Assembly: GCA_030537915.1 (NCBI GenBank)
Contig: JAUNUZ010000087.1
Coordinates: forward strand, 1 to 8,206
Origin: Micrococcales bacterium
GTDB lineage: Bacteria; Actinomycetota; Actinomycetes; Actinomycetales; Dermatophilaceae
Length of the DNA stretch: 8,206 bases
Reading direction: 5' to 3'
Positions within the stretch are counted from its first letter, which is position 1. Every line of letters begins with the position of its first letter. Below, piece after piece: positions 1 through 6,907 of this stretch. A program made the position numbers and the translations under genes. The notes beneath the pieces were generated by a model. That model saw nothing but the letters and a program-made list of their open reading frames with translations. It ran no database searches and had not been told where the DNA came from.

Positions 1-24
1 GGGCACTGCGTCCGGGGCACTGCG
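1..24. repeat. Short direct repeat at the left edge
   Basis: The decamer gggcactgcg occurs at 1-10 and again at 15-24, separated by 4 bases. The array may continue to the left beyond the window. It lies about 35 bases upstream of the first gene and could be a regulatory repeat or the end of a coding repeat: the frame that closes with TAG at 48-50 is open from base 3. No function is claimed. Confidence 0.4.
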
Positions 25-59
25 CGGAACCGGCGGTCCTGGCGTCCTAGGGTGTCCTC

Positions 60-1220
60 ATGCCGTCCCAGCCACCGCCTCCTGGCGAACGAGCGAACGA
101 GGCAACGCGCCACCTTCCGATCCAGGAGCCGGAGCGGCACAACGAACTCGCGGCTGCCACGGTGCTTGTTTCGGGAGGCCGGCCGGCCCACCACCCCGGC
201 GCCGAGCTGACGCAGCCGCTCAGCCTCAACGCGACATACATCGCCGGTGGCGCCGTCGACTACGCTCGCTCCGGCAATCCGACGTGGGACGCGTTCGAGG
301 ACACTCTGGGCCGTCTCGAGGGCGGCTCGGCCCTCGTGTTCGCCTCGGGCACGGCCGCGATCCACGCCGTCCTCGACCTCGTGCCGTCCGGCGGGCGCAT
401 CGGGGCGCCGCGCACGGTCTACAGCGGCACAGCGGTCGCCCTCGACGATCTGGCCACCAGCGGCGACGCGGAGGTGACCCGCGTCGACATCGCCGACACG
501 CCGGCTGTGCTCGCGGCGATCGCCGCCGGCCCCGCGCCCGAGCTCGTCTGGATCGAGTCGCCGGTCAACCCGACCCTAGAGGTCGCCGACGTCGAGACCA
601 TCGCGGCAGCGGCCCACGCTCGCGGCGCCCTGGTCGCCGCCGACAACACCTTCGCGACCCCGCTGCTGGCGCGTCCGCTGACGCAGGGCGCAGACATCGT
701 CGCGCACTCCGTGACCAAGTACCTGGCCGGGCACTCCGACGTCATCCTCGGCGCGCTCGTAACGGCACAGAACAGTGTGCATAGAGAGGCTGGTGTGTAC
801 GAGAGCCTGCGCGCTAAGCGCAGTCGTCGCGGAGCGATCGCCGGGCCGGCCGAGGTCTGGCTCGCCCTGCGCGGGATGCGCACCCTGCACGTCCGGCTCG
901 AACGGGCCTGCGCCAACGCAGCGACCCTCGTCGCGCGGCTCCGGGAGCATCCTGGCGTGATGCGGGTTCGCTACCCCGGCTTCGGGGCGATCATCTCCAT
1001 CGAGGTCGGTGACGCCTCCCGGGCCGACGCGGTGGCCGACGCGGTCACCCTCTGGACGAACGCGACCAGCCTCGGCGGGGTGGAGTCCCTGCTGGAGCGC
1101 CGGCGGCGCCATGCCGCCGAGCCCGTCAGCGTCCCGACCGACCTGCTGCGCCTCTCCGTCGGCATCGAGGACGTCGAGGATCTGTGGGCCGACCTGGACC
1201 GGGCGCTGCGCCCAACCTGA
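60..1220 (+). CDS. PLP-dependent trans-sulfuration enzyme (cystathionine gamma-lyase/synthase family)
   Basis: This is a cytosolic Cys/Met-metabolism PLP enzyme (fold type I), expected to cleave or form cystathionine in methionine-cysteine interconversion. The 386 residues carry the family landmarks: YARSGNPTW (68-76, phosphate-binding Tyr and Arg), FASGTAA (94-100), ESPVNPT (166-172), AADNTF with Asp195 for the pyridine nitrogen, SVTKY with Schiff-base Lys220, TSLGGVES (336-343) and LRLSVGIED (363-371, substrate carboxylate Arg). Length is near the usual 380-400, but about 30 N-terminal residues look extra, while roughly 16-18 residues normally found between YPG and GFG are missing at 305-310. 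The ATG at 60 is the first start after an in-frame TAG at 48-50, with a weak AGGGTG upstream; an in-frame GTG at 162 is an alternative. Lyase and synthase activity cannot be told apart here. It converges on gpsA with an 11-base gap. Confidence 0.9.
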   Translation: MPSQPPPPGERANEATRHLPIQEPERHNELAAATVLVSGGRPAHHPGAELTQPLSLNATYIAGGAVDYARSGNPTWDAFEDTLGRLEGGSALVFASGTAAIHAVLDLVPSGGRIGAPRTVYSGTAVALDDLATSGDAEVTRVDIADTPAVLAAIAAGPAPELVWIESPVNPTLEVADVETIAAAAHARGALVAADNTFATPLLARPLTQGADIVAHSVTKYLAGHSDVILGALVTAQNSVHREAGVYESLRAKRSRRGAIAGPAEVWLALRGMRTLHVRLERACANAATLVARLREHPGVMRVRYPGFGAIISIEVGDASRADAVADAVTLWTNATSLGGVESLLERRRRHAAEPVSVPTDLLRLSVGIEDVEDLWADLDRALRPT

Positions 1221-1231
1221 CGGCCCCGAGT

Positions 1232-2233
1232 TCACGTCTTCTCGGGCTTGCGTTCTCGGGCCATCAGGGCATCCCCGATGAGGGCCGGCTGCTGCCCGTC
1301 GTGCACGACTGCGACGACCGCCTCGCAGATCGGCATGTCGACGCCGACGCTCCCCGCGAGCGCGAGGATGGACTCGCAGGACGCGACTCCCTCGGCCGTC
1401 TGGTTCATCGCCGAGACGATCGATCCCAGCGACTCCCCCCGACCGAGCGCGACACCGACGCGGTGGTTGCGCGACAGCGGCGACATGCATGTGGCGATGA
1501 GGTCGCCGACGCCGGCCAACCCGGAGAAGGTATGTGCGTCCGCCCCCAGCGCCACGCCCAGGCGGACGGTCTCGGCCAGACCGCGGGTGATGATCGTGGC
1601 CTTGGTATTATCCCCGAAGCCCAGCCCCTCGGCGATGCCGACGGCGACCGCGACCACATTCTTCGTTGCCCCGCCGAGCTCGCAGCCGACGACATCGGTG
1701 TCGGTGTAGAGCCGGAAGTAGGGCGTTGTGCAGACCTCGGCGACAAGGTCGGCGGTGCCGACGCGAGTCGAGGCCACCACGCTGGCGGCCGGCTGCTTGG
1801 CGGCGATCTCGCGGGCCAGGTTGGGGCCGGAAATTACGGCGAGCCGCTCGGAGCGCGCTCCGGTCACCCGCTCGATGACCTGTGTCATCCGCAACTGGGT
1901 GCCGAGCTCGACTCCTTTGCTAAGCGACACCACGACAGCCGCGTCACGGACGAAGGGCGCCCATTCCACCAGGTGTTCGCGCAGCCGCTGGGCGGGGACT
2001 GCGAGTACGACGACGTCGGCTCCCGCCAGGGCCTGCGCGGCCTCCGACGTCGCCGCGACCTCCTTTGGCAACCGCAGATCGGGCAGGTAGGCGGCGTTGA
2101 CACGGGTCGTCGCGATCTCCTGCGCCAGCTCTGGACGCCGCGCCCATAGCCGCACCTGGTTGCCCGCGTCGGCCAGCACCGCCGCAAAGGCGGTGCCCCA
2201 GCTCCCTGCCCCGAGCACTGCAACCCGCCTCAT
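1232..2233 (-). CDS. gpsA: NAD(P)+-dependent glycerol-3-phosphate dehydrogenase
   Basis: GpsA reduces dihydroxyacetone phosphate to sn-glycerol-3-phosphate, the backbone for phospholipid synthesis, in the cytosol. The 333-residue protein has the normal family length. The N-terminal Rossmann domain opens with GAGSWGTA (8-15); SKG at 105-107 and SGPN at 135-138 follow. The C-terminal helical domain has ELGGATKNV with the catalytic Lys191, GVGDL with Asp244, SRN (254-256) and TAEG (279-282). The ATG at 2233 is preceded by AAGGAG with a 7-base spacer. The start overlaps the plsC stop as ATGA, which indicates translational coupling in a plsC-gpsA operon. In M. tuberculosis ddlA lies downstream of gpsA; here the next gene points the opposite way, so the operon probably ends at gpsA. 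Confidence 0.97.
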   Translation of the reverse strand: MRRVAVLGAGSWGTAFAAVLADAGNQVRLWARRPELAQEIATTRVNAAYLPDLRLPKEVAATSEAAQALAGADVVVLAVPAQRLREHLVEWAPFVRDAAVVVSLSKGVELGTQLRMTQVIERVTGARSERLAVISGPNLAREIAAKQPAASVVASTRVGTADLVAEVCTTPYFRLYTDTDVVGCELGGATKNVVAVAVGIAEGLGFGDNTKATIITRGLAETVRLGVALGADAHTFSGLAGVGDLIATCMSPLSRNHRVGVALGRGESLGSIVSAMNQTAEGVASCESILALAGSVGVDMPICEAVVAVVHDGQQPALIGDALMARERKPEKT

Positions 2234-2964
2234 CGGCCAACTCCTTCGTCGTCGATCGTGCCGTCGGGGCGGACCCGTCGGCGCAGGGATCGGTCCCAGA
2301 CGCCCGCGGGTACCGGCTCATCGCGAAGCAGTGAGACTTCGGCGGCGATGGCAGCCATGATGCGTCGGGTCGCTTCACGCTGGCCCGCGGCGTCCAGCCC
2401 GCGCTGCCGCAGGTCGTCCAAGGGCACGGGCGGGCCTAATCGCATGCGCATCACCGGACGCCCCCACGGCGCGAAGCGGCCGCCAGGTGTGAGCAGCTCC
2501 TGGGCGCCCCACTGACCCAATGGCAGCACGGGCACCCCCGCCCGTAGCGCGATCCGTGCCGCTCCGGTCTTGCCCGCCATCGGCCACCCCTGCGGGTCCT
2601 TGGTGATCGTGCTCTCCGGCATGACGACGATGCACCTGCCCTGCGCGACCGCCGCGACCGCGTCACGGAAGGCTTCGGCGGCCCGGCCGCCGCCGCGGTA
2701 AACGGGGATCTGCTCGCAAGCGGCGAGCCAGCGCCCCAGCACGGGTAGCTCGAAGAGCGAGGCCTTGCCGAGGAAATACGGTGGGTGACCGTTGTCGTAG
2801 AGAAAGTGTGCGACGGCGAAGGGGTCCGCGTGGGAGATGTGGTTCACGGCGACGACGCAGCCCCCGGTGGCCGGAAGGTGTTGCGCTCCCTGCCAGTCCT
2901 GGCGTGTCAGGGTCCGCATGAGCAGCCGAACCGTGGCGACCGCCGCGCGGTAGGCGCAGGTCAT
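2230..2964 (-). CDS. plsC: 1-acyl-sn-glycerol-3-phosphate acyltransferase (PlsC-like)
   Basis: A 244-residue lysophospholipid acyltransferase, expected to acylate lysophosphatidic acid to phosphatidic acid at the inner membrane face. Acyltransferase motif I is NHISHAD (His42 and Asp47 of the HX4D box), motif II is QIPVYR (85-90), motif III is MPESTI (115-120) in place of the usual FPEGT, and motif IV is VPVLPLGQWG (144-153). AGKTGAAR (130-137) is typical of the actinobacterial subfamily. There is no clear transmembrane helix, so it is probably a peripheral membrane protein. I chose ATG 2964 because the family-like sequence starts there; the frame opens further to a GTG at 3048, but the added 28 residues are Gly/Arg/Asp-rich and that GTG lies inside a 27-bp palindrome. 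No strong ribosome site is visible at 2964. The gene is coupled to gpsA by a 4-base overlap, placing two successive lipid-precursor steps in one operon. Confidence 0.88.
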   Translation of the reverse strand: MTCAYRAAVATVRLLMRTLTRQDWQGAQHLPATGGCVVAVNHISHADPFAVAHFLYDNGHPPYFLGKASLFELPVLGRWLAACEQIPVYRGGGRAAEAFRDAVAAVAQGRCIVVMPESTITKDPQGWPMAGKTGAARIALRAGVPVLPLGQWGAQELLTPGGRFAPWGRPVMRMRLGPPVPLDDLRQRGLDAAGQREATRRIMAAIAAEVSLLRDEPVPAGVWDRSLRRRVRPDGTIDDEGVGR

Positions 2965-3032
2965 GTCGTGCGCCGACCCGGGCCGGGCCCTGCCCGCCTC
3001 GTCCACGTCGCCTCCCCGGCCGTTCCTGCTTT

Positions 3033-3059
3033 GCCCGGGCCCGGTCACCGGGCCCGGGC
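3033..3059. promoter_or_regulatory. 27-bp perfect palindrome between plsC and cofC
   Basis: The arms gcccgggcccggt (3033-3045) and accgggcccgggc (3047-3059) are exact reverse complements around a single C at 3046. The element lies in the 187-base region between the divergent starts of plsC (2964) and cofC (3152), where an operator is expected. In RNA from either strand it could also fold into a very stable GC hairpin. A role as operator or leader hairpin is inference; the symmetry is observed. Confidence 0.6.
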
Positions 3060-3106
3060 GTCACACTACCGACGCCGGTGGCAGGATCAGTGACTGTGCT
3101 CCGCCG

Positions 3107-3162
3107 GGGGCGGTGAGGTGGAACTGCGAGATGGGATCGCGAGGTGGGGCGGTGAGGTGGAA
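3107..3162 (+). repeat. 17-base direct repeat covering the cofC translation start
   Basis: The 17-mer ggggcggtgaggtggaa occurs at 3107-3123 and at 3146-3162. The offset is 39 bases, exactly 13 codons, so both copies present a GTG in the cofC frame (3113 and 3152), each followed by codons for Arg-Trp-Asn. Only the second runs into the conserved CofC N-terminus, and GAGGTGG at 3141-3147 sits 4 bases before it as a ribosome site. An in-frame ATG at 3131 lies between the copies. Confidence 0.75.
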
Positions 3163-4120
3163 TGTCGTTGTCCCCGTCAAGCGGAGCGCGGCCGCGAAGT
3201 CGCGGCTGGCCCCCCTGGCCGGCGAACGACGGGAGCAGCTCGCCCGGGCGCTGGCCCTGGACACCCTCGCGGCGGCGGCAGGCTGTCCCGGAGTGCGACT
3301 CGTCGTCGTGAGTGCCGACCCGTCCATCGCACTCGAGGCGGTCCGGATGGGTGCCCGCACCGTGGCCGACGACCGACAGGGCCTGGGAACCGCGGTGGCG
3401 ATCGGCGTCCGGGCTGCGATCGACCCGCCGATCGGTGCGCCGCGCCAAGAGCACCCTGGGAAACGCCACCCGCAGGCCACGGCGGTCCTCCTGGGTGACC
3501 TACCTGCGCTGCGACCACACGATCTCGAGGCGGCTTTGCGGGCCTGCGCAGCTGCGGGCTGCGCCTTCGTGCCCGATGCGCGTGGATCCGGCACCGTTCT
3601 GCTGGCCGCGCTCGAGCCCGCGGACCTGCGACCCGCCTTCGGGCCGGGGTCCGCGGCTGCCCACGCTCAGCATGCAACCCGCCTGGACCTGGACCTGCCG
3701 CGCCTACGCCGCGACGTCGACGTGGCGGCCGACCTGGAAGAGGCCCTCACCCTGGGAGTGGGGCGCCGCACCGCAGCATTGCTCGCGGCCATGCCCGACC
3801 TGACGGAGCTCTTCGTCGCGGCACGCCGATCGAGCAGCCTGCGCGTCCCGCGCCCGAACGAATCGGGACCCGGCACCACCGACTTGGCCTGGAGCACGAC
3901 CGGGGCGGCCCCGCCTCGAAATCACCTCGACCGCGCCGGCCGGCGTCCCGCGCCCACGGGCGCGCTCACGCGGTACGACGCGAGGGCTTCTTCTTCGACT
4001 GCGCCGCCGCAATGGTTGCCTCGGCGCGGGCTCGCACCTCGGCAGCGGTGCCGGCAGCGGCCCGGGCAGCTGCCGGCTGACCCTTGGGTAGCGTGGCCGG
4101 CTCCGCGACGTACATCTTGA
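3152..4120 (+). CDS. cofC: Phosphoenolpyruvate/2-phospho-L-lactate guanylyltransferase (CofC/FbiD), C-terminally extended
   Basis: CofC/FbiD activates phosphoenolpyruvate or 2-phospholactate with GTP during coenzyme F420 synthesis. The core shows VPVKRSAAAKSRL (7-19), a GDLPAL nucleotide/metal motif (115-120), GSGTVLL (145-151), FGPGSAA (163-169) and the closing DVDVAADLEEAL (188-199) with LGVGRRTAALL. Family members end near this point (about 210-220 residues), yet this frame continues to residue 322. The last ~109 residues have no recognisable domain and are rich in Arg, Pro and Ala; roughly the last 51 lie antisense to hup. Third codon positions stay GC-rich up to about 3965, so the extension before hup may be translated. 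I chose GTG 3152, with GAGGTGG just upstream; GTG 3113 and ATG 3131 are in-frame alternatives. Other genes of F420 synthesis are not in the window. A sequencing frameshift or lost stop codon is possible. Confidence 0.85.
   Translation: MRWNVVVPVKRSAAAKSRLAPLAGERREQLARALALDTLAAAAGCPGVRLVVVSADPSIALEAVRMGARTVADDRQGLGTAVAIGVRAAIDPPIGAPRQEHPGKRHPQATAVLLGDLPALRPHDLEAALRACAAAGCAFVPDARGSGTVLLAALEPADLRPAFGPGSAAAHAQHATRLDLDLPRLRRDVDVAADLEEALTLGVGRRTAALLAAMPDLTELFVAARRSSSLRVPRPNESGPGTTDLAWSTTGAAPPRNHLDRAGRRPAPTGALTRYDARASSSTAPPQWLPRRGLAPRQRCRQRPGQLPADPWVAWPAPRRTS
3949..3964 (-). terminator. GC hairpin directly after the hup stop
   Basis: The arms cgcgccc (3949-3955) and gggcgcg (3958-3964) flank a 2-base centre and begin one base beyond the hup TGA (3968-3966). 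A 12-bp palindrome, cgccggccggcg, follows at 3934-3945. There is no U-run, so this is at best an intrinsic terminator of the GC-hairpin type often proposed in actinobacteria. It also lies inside the cofC C-terminal extension. Confidence 0.35.
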
Positions 4121-4370
4121 AGGCAGTGCCCGGACGGAACTTCGGAACCGCCGTCGACTCGATGCGGACGGAATCTCCGGTGCGTGGGTTGCGCCCCGTT
4201 CGAGCTGCACGATCCACGCGCTCGAACGTTCCGAAACCCGTGATCCCGACCTTTCCACCGCGAGCTACCTCGCGGATGATGATGTCGAAAACGGCTTCAA
4301 GCGCGTCCGAGGCGGCCTTCTTGCCCCCCAAACGATCCTCCAGCGCATCGACCAGATCAGCCTTGTTCAC
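3966..4370 (-). CDS. hup: HU family nucleoid-associated protein with short basic tail
   Basis: This histone-like protein binds and bends DNA as a dimer in the nucleoid. The 134 residues comprise a complete HU domain (1-90): NKADLVDAL at the N-terminus, GITGFGTFE (42-50), the DNA-binding arm TGRNPRTG with the intercalating Pro62, and the closing PKFRPG (76-81). It is followed by an Ala/Arg-rich linker and a SKKKPSRR cluster (125-132). The tail (about 44 residues) is much shorter and less lysine-rich than the KKAPAKKA-type tail of mycobacterial HupB, but the architecture is the same. The start is GTG 4370, preceded by GGAGGGA at 4387-4381, with secondary GA-rich pairing closer to the start. The last 155 bases of the cofC frame overlap it antisense. 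It is separated from leuD by a 447-base gap, so it is likely transcribed from its own promoter. Confidence 0.95.
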   Translation of the reverse strand: MNKADLVDALEDRLGGKKAASDALEAVFDIIIREVARGGKVGITGFGTFERVDRAARTGRNPRTGDSVRIESTAVPKFRPGTAFKMYVAEPATLPKGQPAAARAAAGTAAEVRARAEATIAAAQSKKKPSRRTA

Positions 4371-4817
4371 TCGTCTTCTCTCCCTCCAGAGCCGGTGGCC
4401 CGGCCTGATGCTGTGGCAGGAGCACCAGGTTGGGCCCCCACGTCAGATGCACAGCTCCGCACCGCGCTAGAGTTCTGCGCGCCGACGGACGCCACGTGCG
4501 GTCCTGAAACGACGGGTGAATCGTCACGGACCGGAGGGGACCCGGATCGACCGGGAAGCCCGCAATTCCTCACCCACCGCGAACGCGACATCGTCGCGCT
4601 CACGACCGCCTATCGGCATGAACACTCATGACGGACAGAGGAATCCACAGGTCGACACAGCGGGATATCGGGGGTCGATACCCCCCAAAAGGCATAAAAG
4701 CCCAGCTCAAGGCCTATTCTTACTTGTCGACAAGCGGCTGTCGCAAATCGCGGAACAGCGCTCTCAGGCAGAGGAAATGGGGCCCCGCCAGGACAAGACA
4801 GGCACGTGGACCGACAC
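4371..4817. other. Non-coding region between leuD and hup
   Basis: I see no convincing gene in these 447 bases; frames open on either strand have mixed third positions and match no family I recognise. From about 4660 to 4725 this is the least GC-rich part of the window. It holds a hairpin gggggt-cgat-accccc (4670-4685), a 12-bp palindrome cttgtcgacaag (4723-4734), a hairpin cgcgac-atc-gtcgcg (4584-4598) and an imperfect stem gctgt/acagc (4737-4759). It presumably contains the leuCD end signal and the hup promoter with a long 5' leader. Confidence 0.6.
4716..4746 (-). promoter_or_regulatory. Possible hup promoter with palindrome in the spacer
   Basis: On the minus strand TTGCGA (4746-4741) is followed after 18 bases by TAAGAAT (4722-4716), a loose match to a housekeeping -35/-10 pair. 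The 12-bp palindrome at 4723-4734 fills the spacer next to the -10. Transcription from here would give hup a leader of about 340 bases. The match is weak and the call tentative. Confidence 0.22.
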
Positions 4818-5420
4818 CTAGCTACCGGCTCCCGGAGCCGCGACCGGCAGCAGGGGCGAGCGAGTGGACTCGAAAGCGGTGATATCGACCTCGTGACGCA
4901 GGGTCAGGGAGATGTCGTCGAGACCCTCCAATAGCCGCCAGCGCGTGTACTCATCGACGTCGAACGGCACGATCAGCTCACGACATTGGATCGTGCGTGC
5001 GACGAGGTCGACGCGCACGTCAACGCCCGGATCTTCCTCGAGCAGCTTCCACAGCAGCTCGACGTCCTCCTGCCCGACCTGCGCGGTGAGAAGGCCGGCT
5101 TTGCCGGAGTTGCCGCGGAAGATGTCCGCGAAGCGTGCGGAGATGACGACCCGGAAGCCGTAGTCCATGAGCGCCCAGACCGCGTGCTCGCGAGAGGACC
5201 CCGTGCCGAAGTCGGGACCGGCGACGAGCACCGAGGCCTCTGCGTAGGGTGCCTGGTTGAGGATGAAGTCTGCATCGTTACGCCACGCGGCGAAGAGCGC
5301 GTCCTCGAATCCAGTCCGTGTGACCCGCTTGAGGTAGACCGCCGGGATGATCTGGTCGGTGTCGACGTTGCCGCGGCGCAGCGGGACCCCGACGCCGGTG
5401 TGCGTGGTGAACTTCTCCAT
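4818..5420 (-). CDS. leuD: 3-isopropylmalate dehydratase small subunit
   Basis: LeuD is the swivelling domain subunit of isopropylmalate isomerase, which with LeuC converts 2-isopropylmalate to 3-isopropylmalate in leucine synthesis. The 200 residues match the usual bacterial length of about 200. Landmarks are [10 protein letters not shown] (18-27), [13 protein letters not shown] (68-80) with the substrate-contacting loop, and [18 protein letters not shown] (94-111). ATG 5420 is preceded by AGGAGG (5434-5429), which overlaps the leuC stop region; only 3 bases separate the leuC TAG from this ATG, so the subunits are cotranscribed and probably translationally coupled. The C-terminus (PVAAPGAGS) is a non-conserved tail. 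Confidence 0.97.
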   Translation of the reverse strand: MEKFTTHTGVGVPLRRGNVDTDQIIPAVYLKRVTRTGFEDALFAAWRNDADFILNQAPYAEASVLVAGPDFGTGSSREHAVWALMDYGFRVVISARFADIFRGNSGKAGLLTAQVGQEDVELLWKLLEEDPGVDVRVDLVARTIQCRELIVPFDVDEYTRWRLLEGLDDISLTLRHEVDITAFESTRSPLLPVAAPGAGS

Positions 5421-5423
5421 CGC

Positions 5424-6821
5424 CTAGACCTCCTGCAGATCGGCGGGGCTGGCCAATCGGCCTGCGACCGCGGTCGCGGCGGCCACCTGCGGGCTGACCA
5501 GGTGCGTCCGACCGCCCTTGCCCTGACGGCCCTCGAAGTTGCGATTGCTCGTCGAGGCGCAGCGTTGGCCGGGCTCGAGTTGATCGGGGTTCATGCCCAG
5601 GCACATCGAGCAGCCCGCGAGCCGCCACTGCGCCCCGGCAGCCTCGAAGACGGCGTCGAGTCCCTCGGCCTGAGCCTGGGCGCGGACGCCTGCCGAGCCC
5701 GGTACGACGAGCATTTGCACCCCGTCGGCGACCTTGCGGCCGCGCAGGATGTCGGCGACGACCCGCAGGTCCTCGATTCGCCCGTTGGTGCAGGAGCCGA
5801 CGAAGACCATGTCGACCGCGATGCCGCGCAGCGGAGTGCCCGGCGTGAGATCCATGTATTGCAGCGCCCGCCGGGTCGCCTCGCGCTCGTCGTCGGGTTG
5901 GTCGGCCGGGTCGGGCACACGGGCGCTCAGCGGGAGGCCCTGGCCGGGGTTGGTCCCCCAAGTGACGAACGGGCTCAGCGTCGAGGCATCGATGACGACC
6001 TCATTGTCGAACGCAGCGTCGTCGTCGGTCCGCAGTTGTCGCCACATCGCCACCGCCGCGTCCCAGTCCGCGCCCTCGGGTGCGTGCGCCCGGCCCTTGA
6101 GGTAGGCGAAGGTGGTCTCGTCCGGGGCGATCATGCCGGCTCGGGCGCCCGCCTCGATCGACATATTGCAGATAGTCATCCGCGCCTCCATCGAAAGCGC
6201 TTCGATGGCGCTGCCGCGGTATTCCAGGACGTACCCCTGCCCGCCACCGGTGCCGATCTTTGCGATCACGGCGAGGATGAGGTCCTTGGCCGTCACGCCG
6301 GCCGGCAACTCTCCCTCGACGGTGATGGCCATCGTGGCGAAGGGCTTGAGGGGGAGGGTCTGCGTCGCCATGACGTGCTCGACCTCGCTCGTGCCGATGC
6401 CCATGGCCAGGGCACCGAAGGCGCCGTGCGTCGAGGTGTGGCTGTCACCGCAGACAACCGTCATCCCAGGCTGCGTGAGTCCCAGCTGAGGCCCGATGAT
6501 GTGGACGATGCCCTGGTCGGCGTCGCCCATCGAGTGCAGCCGGACGCCGAACTCCGCGCAGTTGCGGCGCAGAGTCTCGACCTGGGTGCGGCTCATGACG
6601 TCGAGGATCGGACCCAGCGTCGTCGGGACGTTGTGGTCCTCGGTCGCGATCGTGAGGTCCGGGCGGCGTAGGCGCCGACCGGCGAGTCGAAGACCGTCGA
6701 AGGCCTGCGGGCTGGTGACTTCGTGGACCAGGTGGAGGTCGATGTAGAGGAGGTCTGGCTCCCCCTGCACCGATCGGACGACGTGCGCGTCCCATACCTT
6801 CTCTGCCAGCGTCCGGCCCAT
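5424..6821 (-). CDS. leuC: 3-isopropylmalate dehydratase large subunit
   Basis: LeuC is the [4Fe-4S] aconitase-family subunit of isopropylmalate isomerase in leucine synthesis. From ATG 6821 it has 465 residues, the normal length. It starts with [15 protein letters not shown], typical of bacterial LeuC, and carries [19 protein letters not shown] (125-143), SCTNGR with Cys344, and [11 protein letters not shown] with Cys404 and Cys407; these three cysteines bind the cluster. [10 protein letters not shown] (425-434) is the conserved C-terminal substrate motif. The frame is open 14 codons further to a GTG at 6863, but GGAGGAG at 6834-6828, 6 bases from ATG 6821, settles the start. It is the first gene of leuCD, divergent from ndgR across 120 bases that hold a strong inverted repeat, so repression or activation by NdgR is likely. 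Confidence 0.98.
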   Translation of the reverse strand: MGRTLAEKVWDAHVVRSVQGEPDLLYIDLHLVHEVTSPQAFDGLRLAGRRLRRPDLTIATEDHNVPTTLGPILDVMSRTQVETLRRNCAEFGVRLHSMGDADQGIVHIIGPQLGLTQPGMTVVCGDSHTSTHGAFGALAMGIGTSEVEHVMATQTLPLKPFATMAITVEGELPAGVTAKDLILAVIAKIGTGGGQGYVLEYRGSAIEALSMEARMTICNMSIEAGARAGMIAPDETTFAYLKGRAHAPEGADWDAAVAMWRQLRTDDDAAFDNEVVIDASTLSPFVTWGTNPGQGLPLSARVPDPADQPDDEREATRRALQYMDLTPGTPLRGIAVDMVFVGSCTNGRIEDLRVVADILRGRKVADGVQMLVVPGSAGVRAQAQAEGLDAVFEAAGAQWRLAGCSMCLGMNPDQLEPGQRCASTSNRNFEGRQGKGGRTHLVSPQVAAATAVAGRLASPADLQEV

Positions 6822-6886
6822 TGACGTCTCCTCCCGCTCTGCGATTCGCGAGGTCCATCCCACGAGCCGCTAATGAAGCGTCGCCC

Positions 6887-6907
6887 AGTTTCAGGCTCTG
6901 GGAAACT
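6887..6907. promoter_or_regulatory. Second, weaker operator-like repeat
   Basis: The arms agtttc (6887-6892) and gaaact (6902-6907) are inverted repeats around 9 bases. The segment at 6888-6903 aligns with 6911-6926 of the main element at 13 of 16 positions, both containing tcaggct, with an offset of 23 bases (about two helical turns). This suggests a tandem binding site for the same regulator on one face of the DNA. Confidence 0.5.

Noticed and set aside
1225..1246. cccgag/ctcggg stem as a shared terminator of the convergent first two genes
   Set aside because: The stem is only 6 bp with a 10-base loop and no T-run; this is common by chance at this GC content.
576..1490. 304-codon open frame on the minus strand across the trans-sulfuration gene and the gpsA tail
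   Set aside because: It overlaps two convergent real genes and shows no domain.
1184..2149. 321-codon open frame on the plus strand opposite gpsA
   Set aside because: gpsA is clearly coding on the minus strand with all catalytic residues; the opposite frame is open because of high GC.
2965..3048. Upstream GTG start for plsC at 3048
   Set aside because: The added 28 residues are not family-like and the codon lies within the 27-bp palindrome; ATG 2964 fits the usual N-terminus.
4395..4631. Possible small gene upstream of hup (78 codons, GTG start)
   Set aside because: Mixed third-position bases, no ribosome site that stands out and no recognisable family; it lies in the probable hup leader, on the opposite strand.
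4628..4882. Possible small gene (84 codons, plus strand) running into leuD
   Set aside because: It covers the AT-richer patch with atypical codon use and ends inside leuD antisense.
4986..6671. 561-codon open frame on the plus strand opposite leuC and leuD
   Set aside because: It is an antisense shadow of two unmistakable genes with intact cluster cysteines and substrate motifs; its translation resembles no family and is biased towards Arg, Asp, Gly and Val.
6822..6863. Upstream GTG start for leuC at 6863
   Set aside because: GGAGGAG sits 6 bases before ATG 6821 and the protein from there has the canonical N-terminus.
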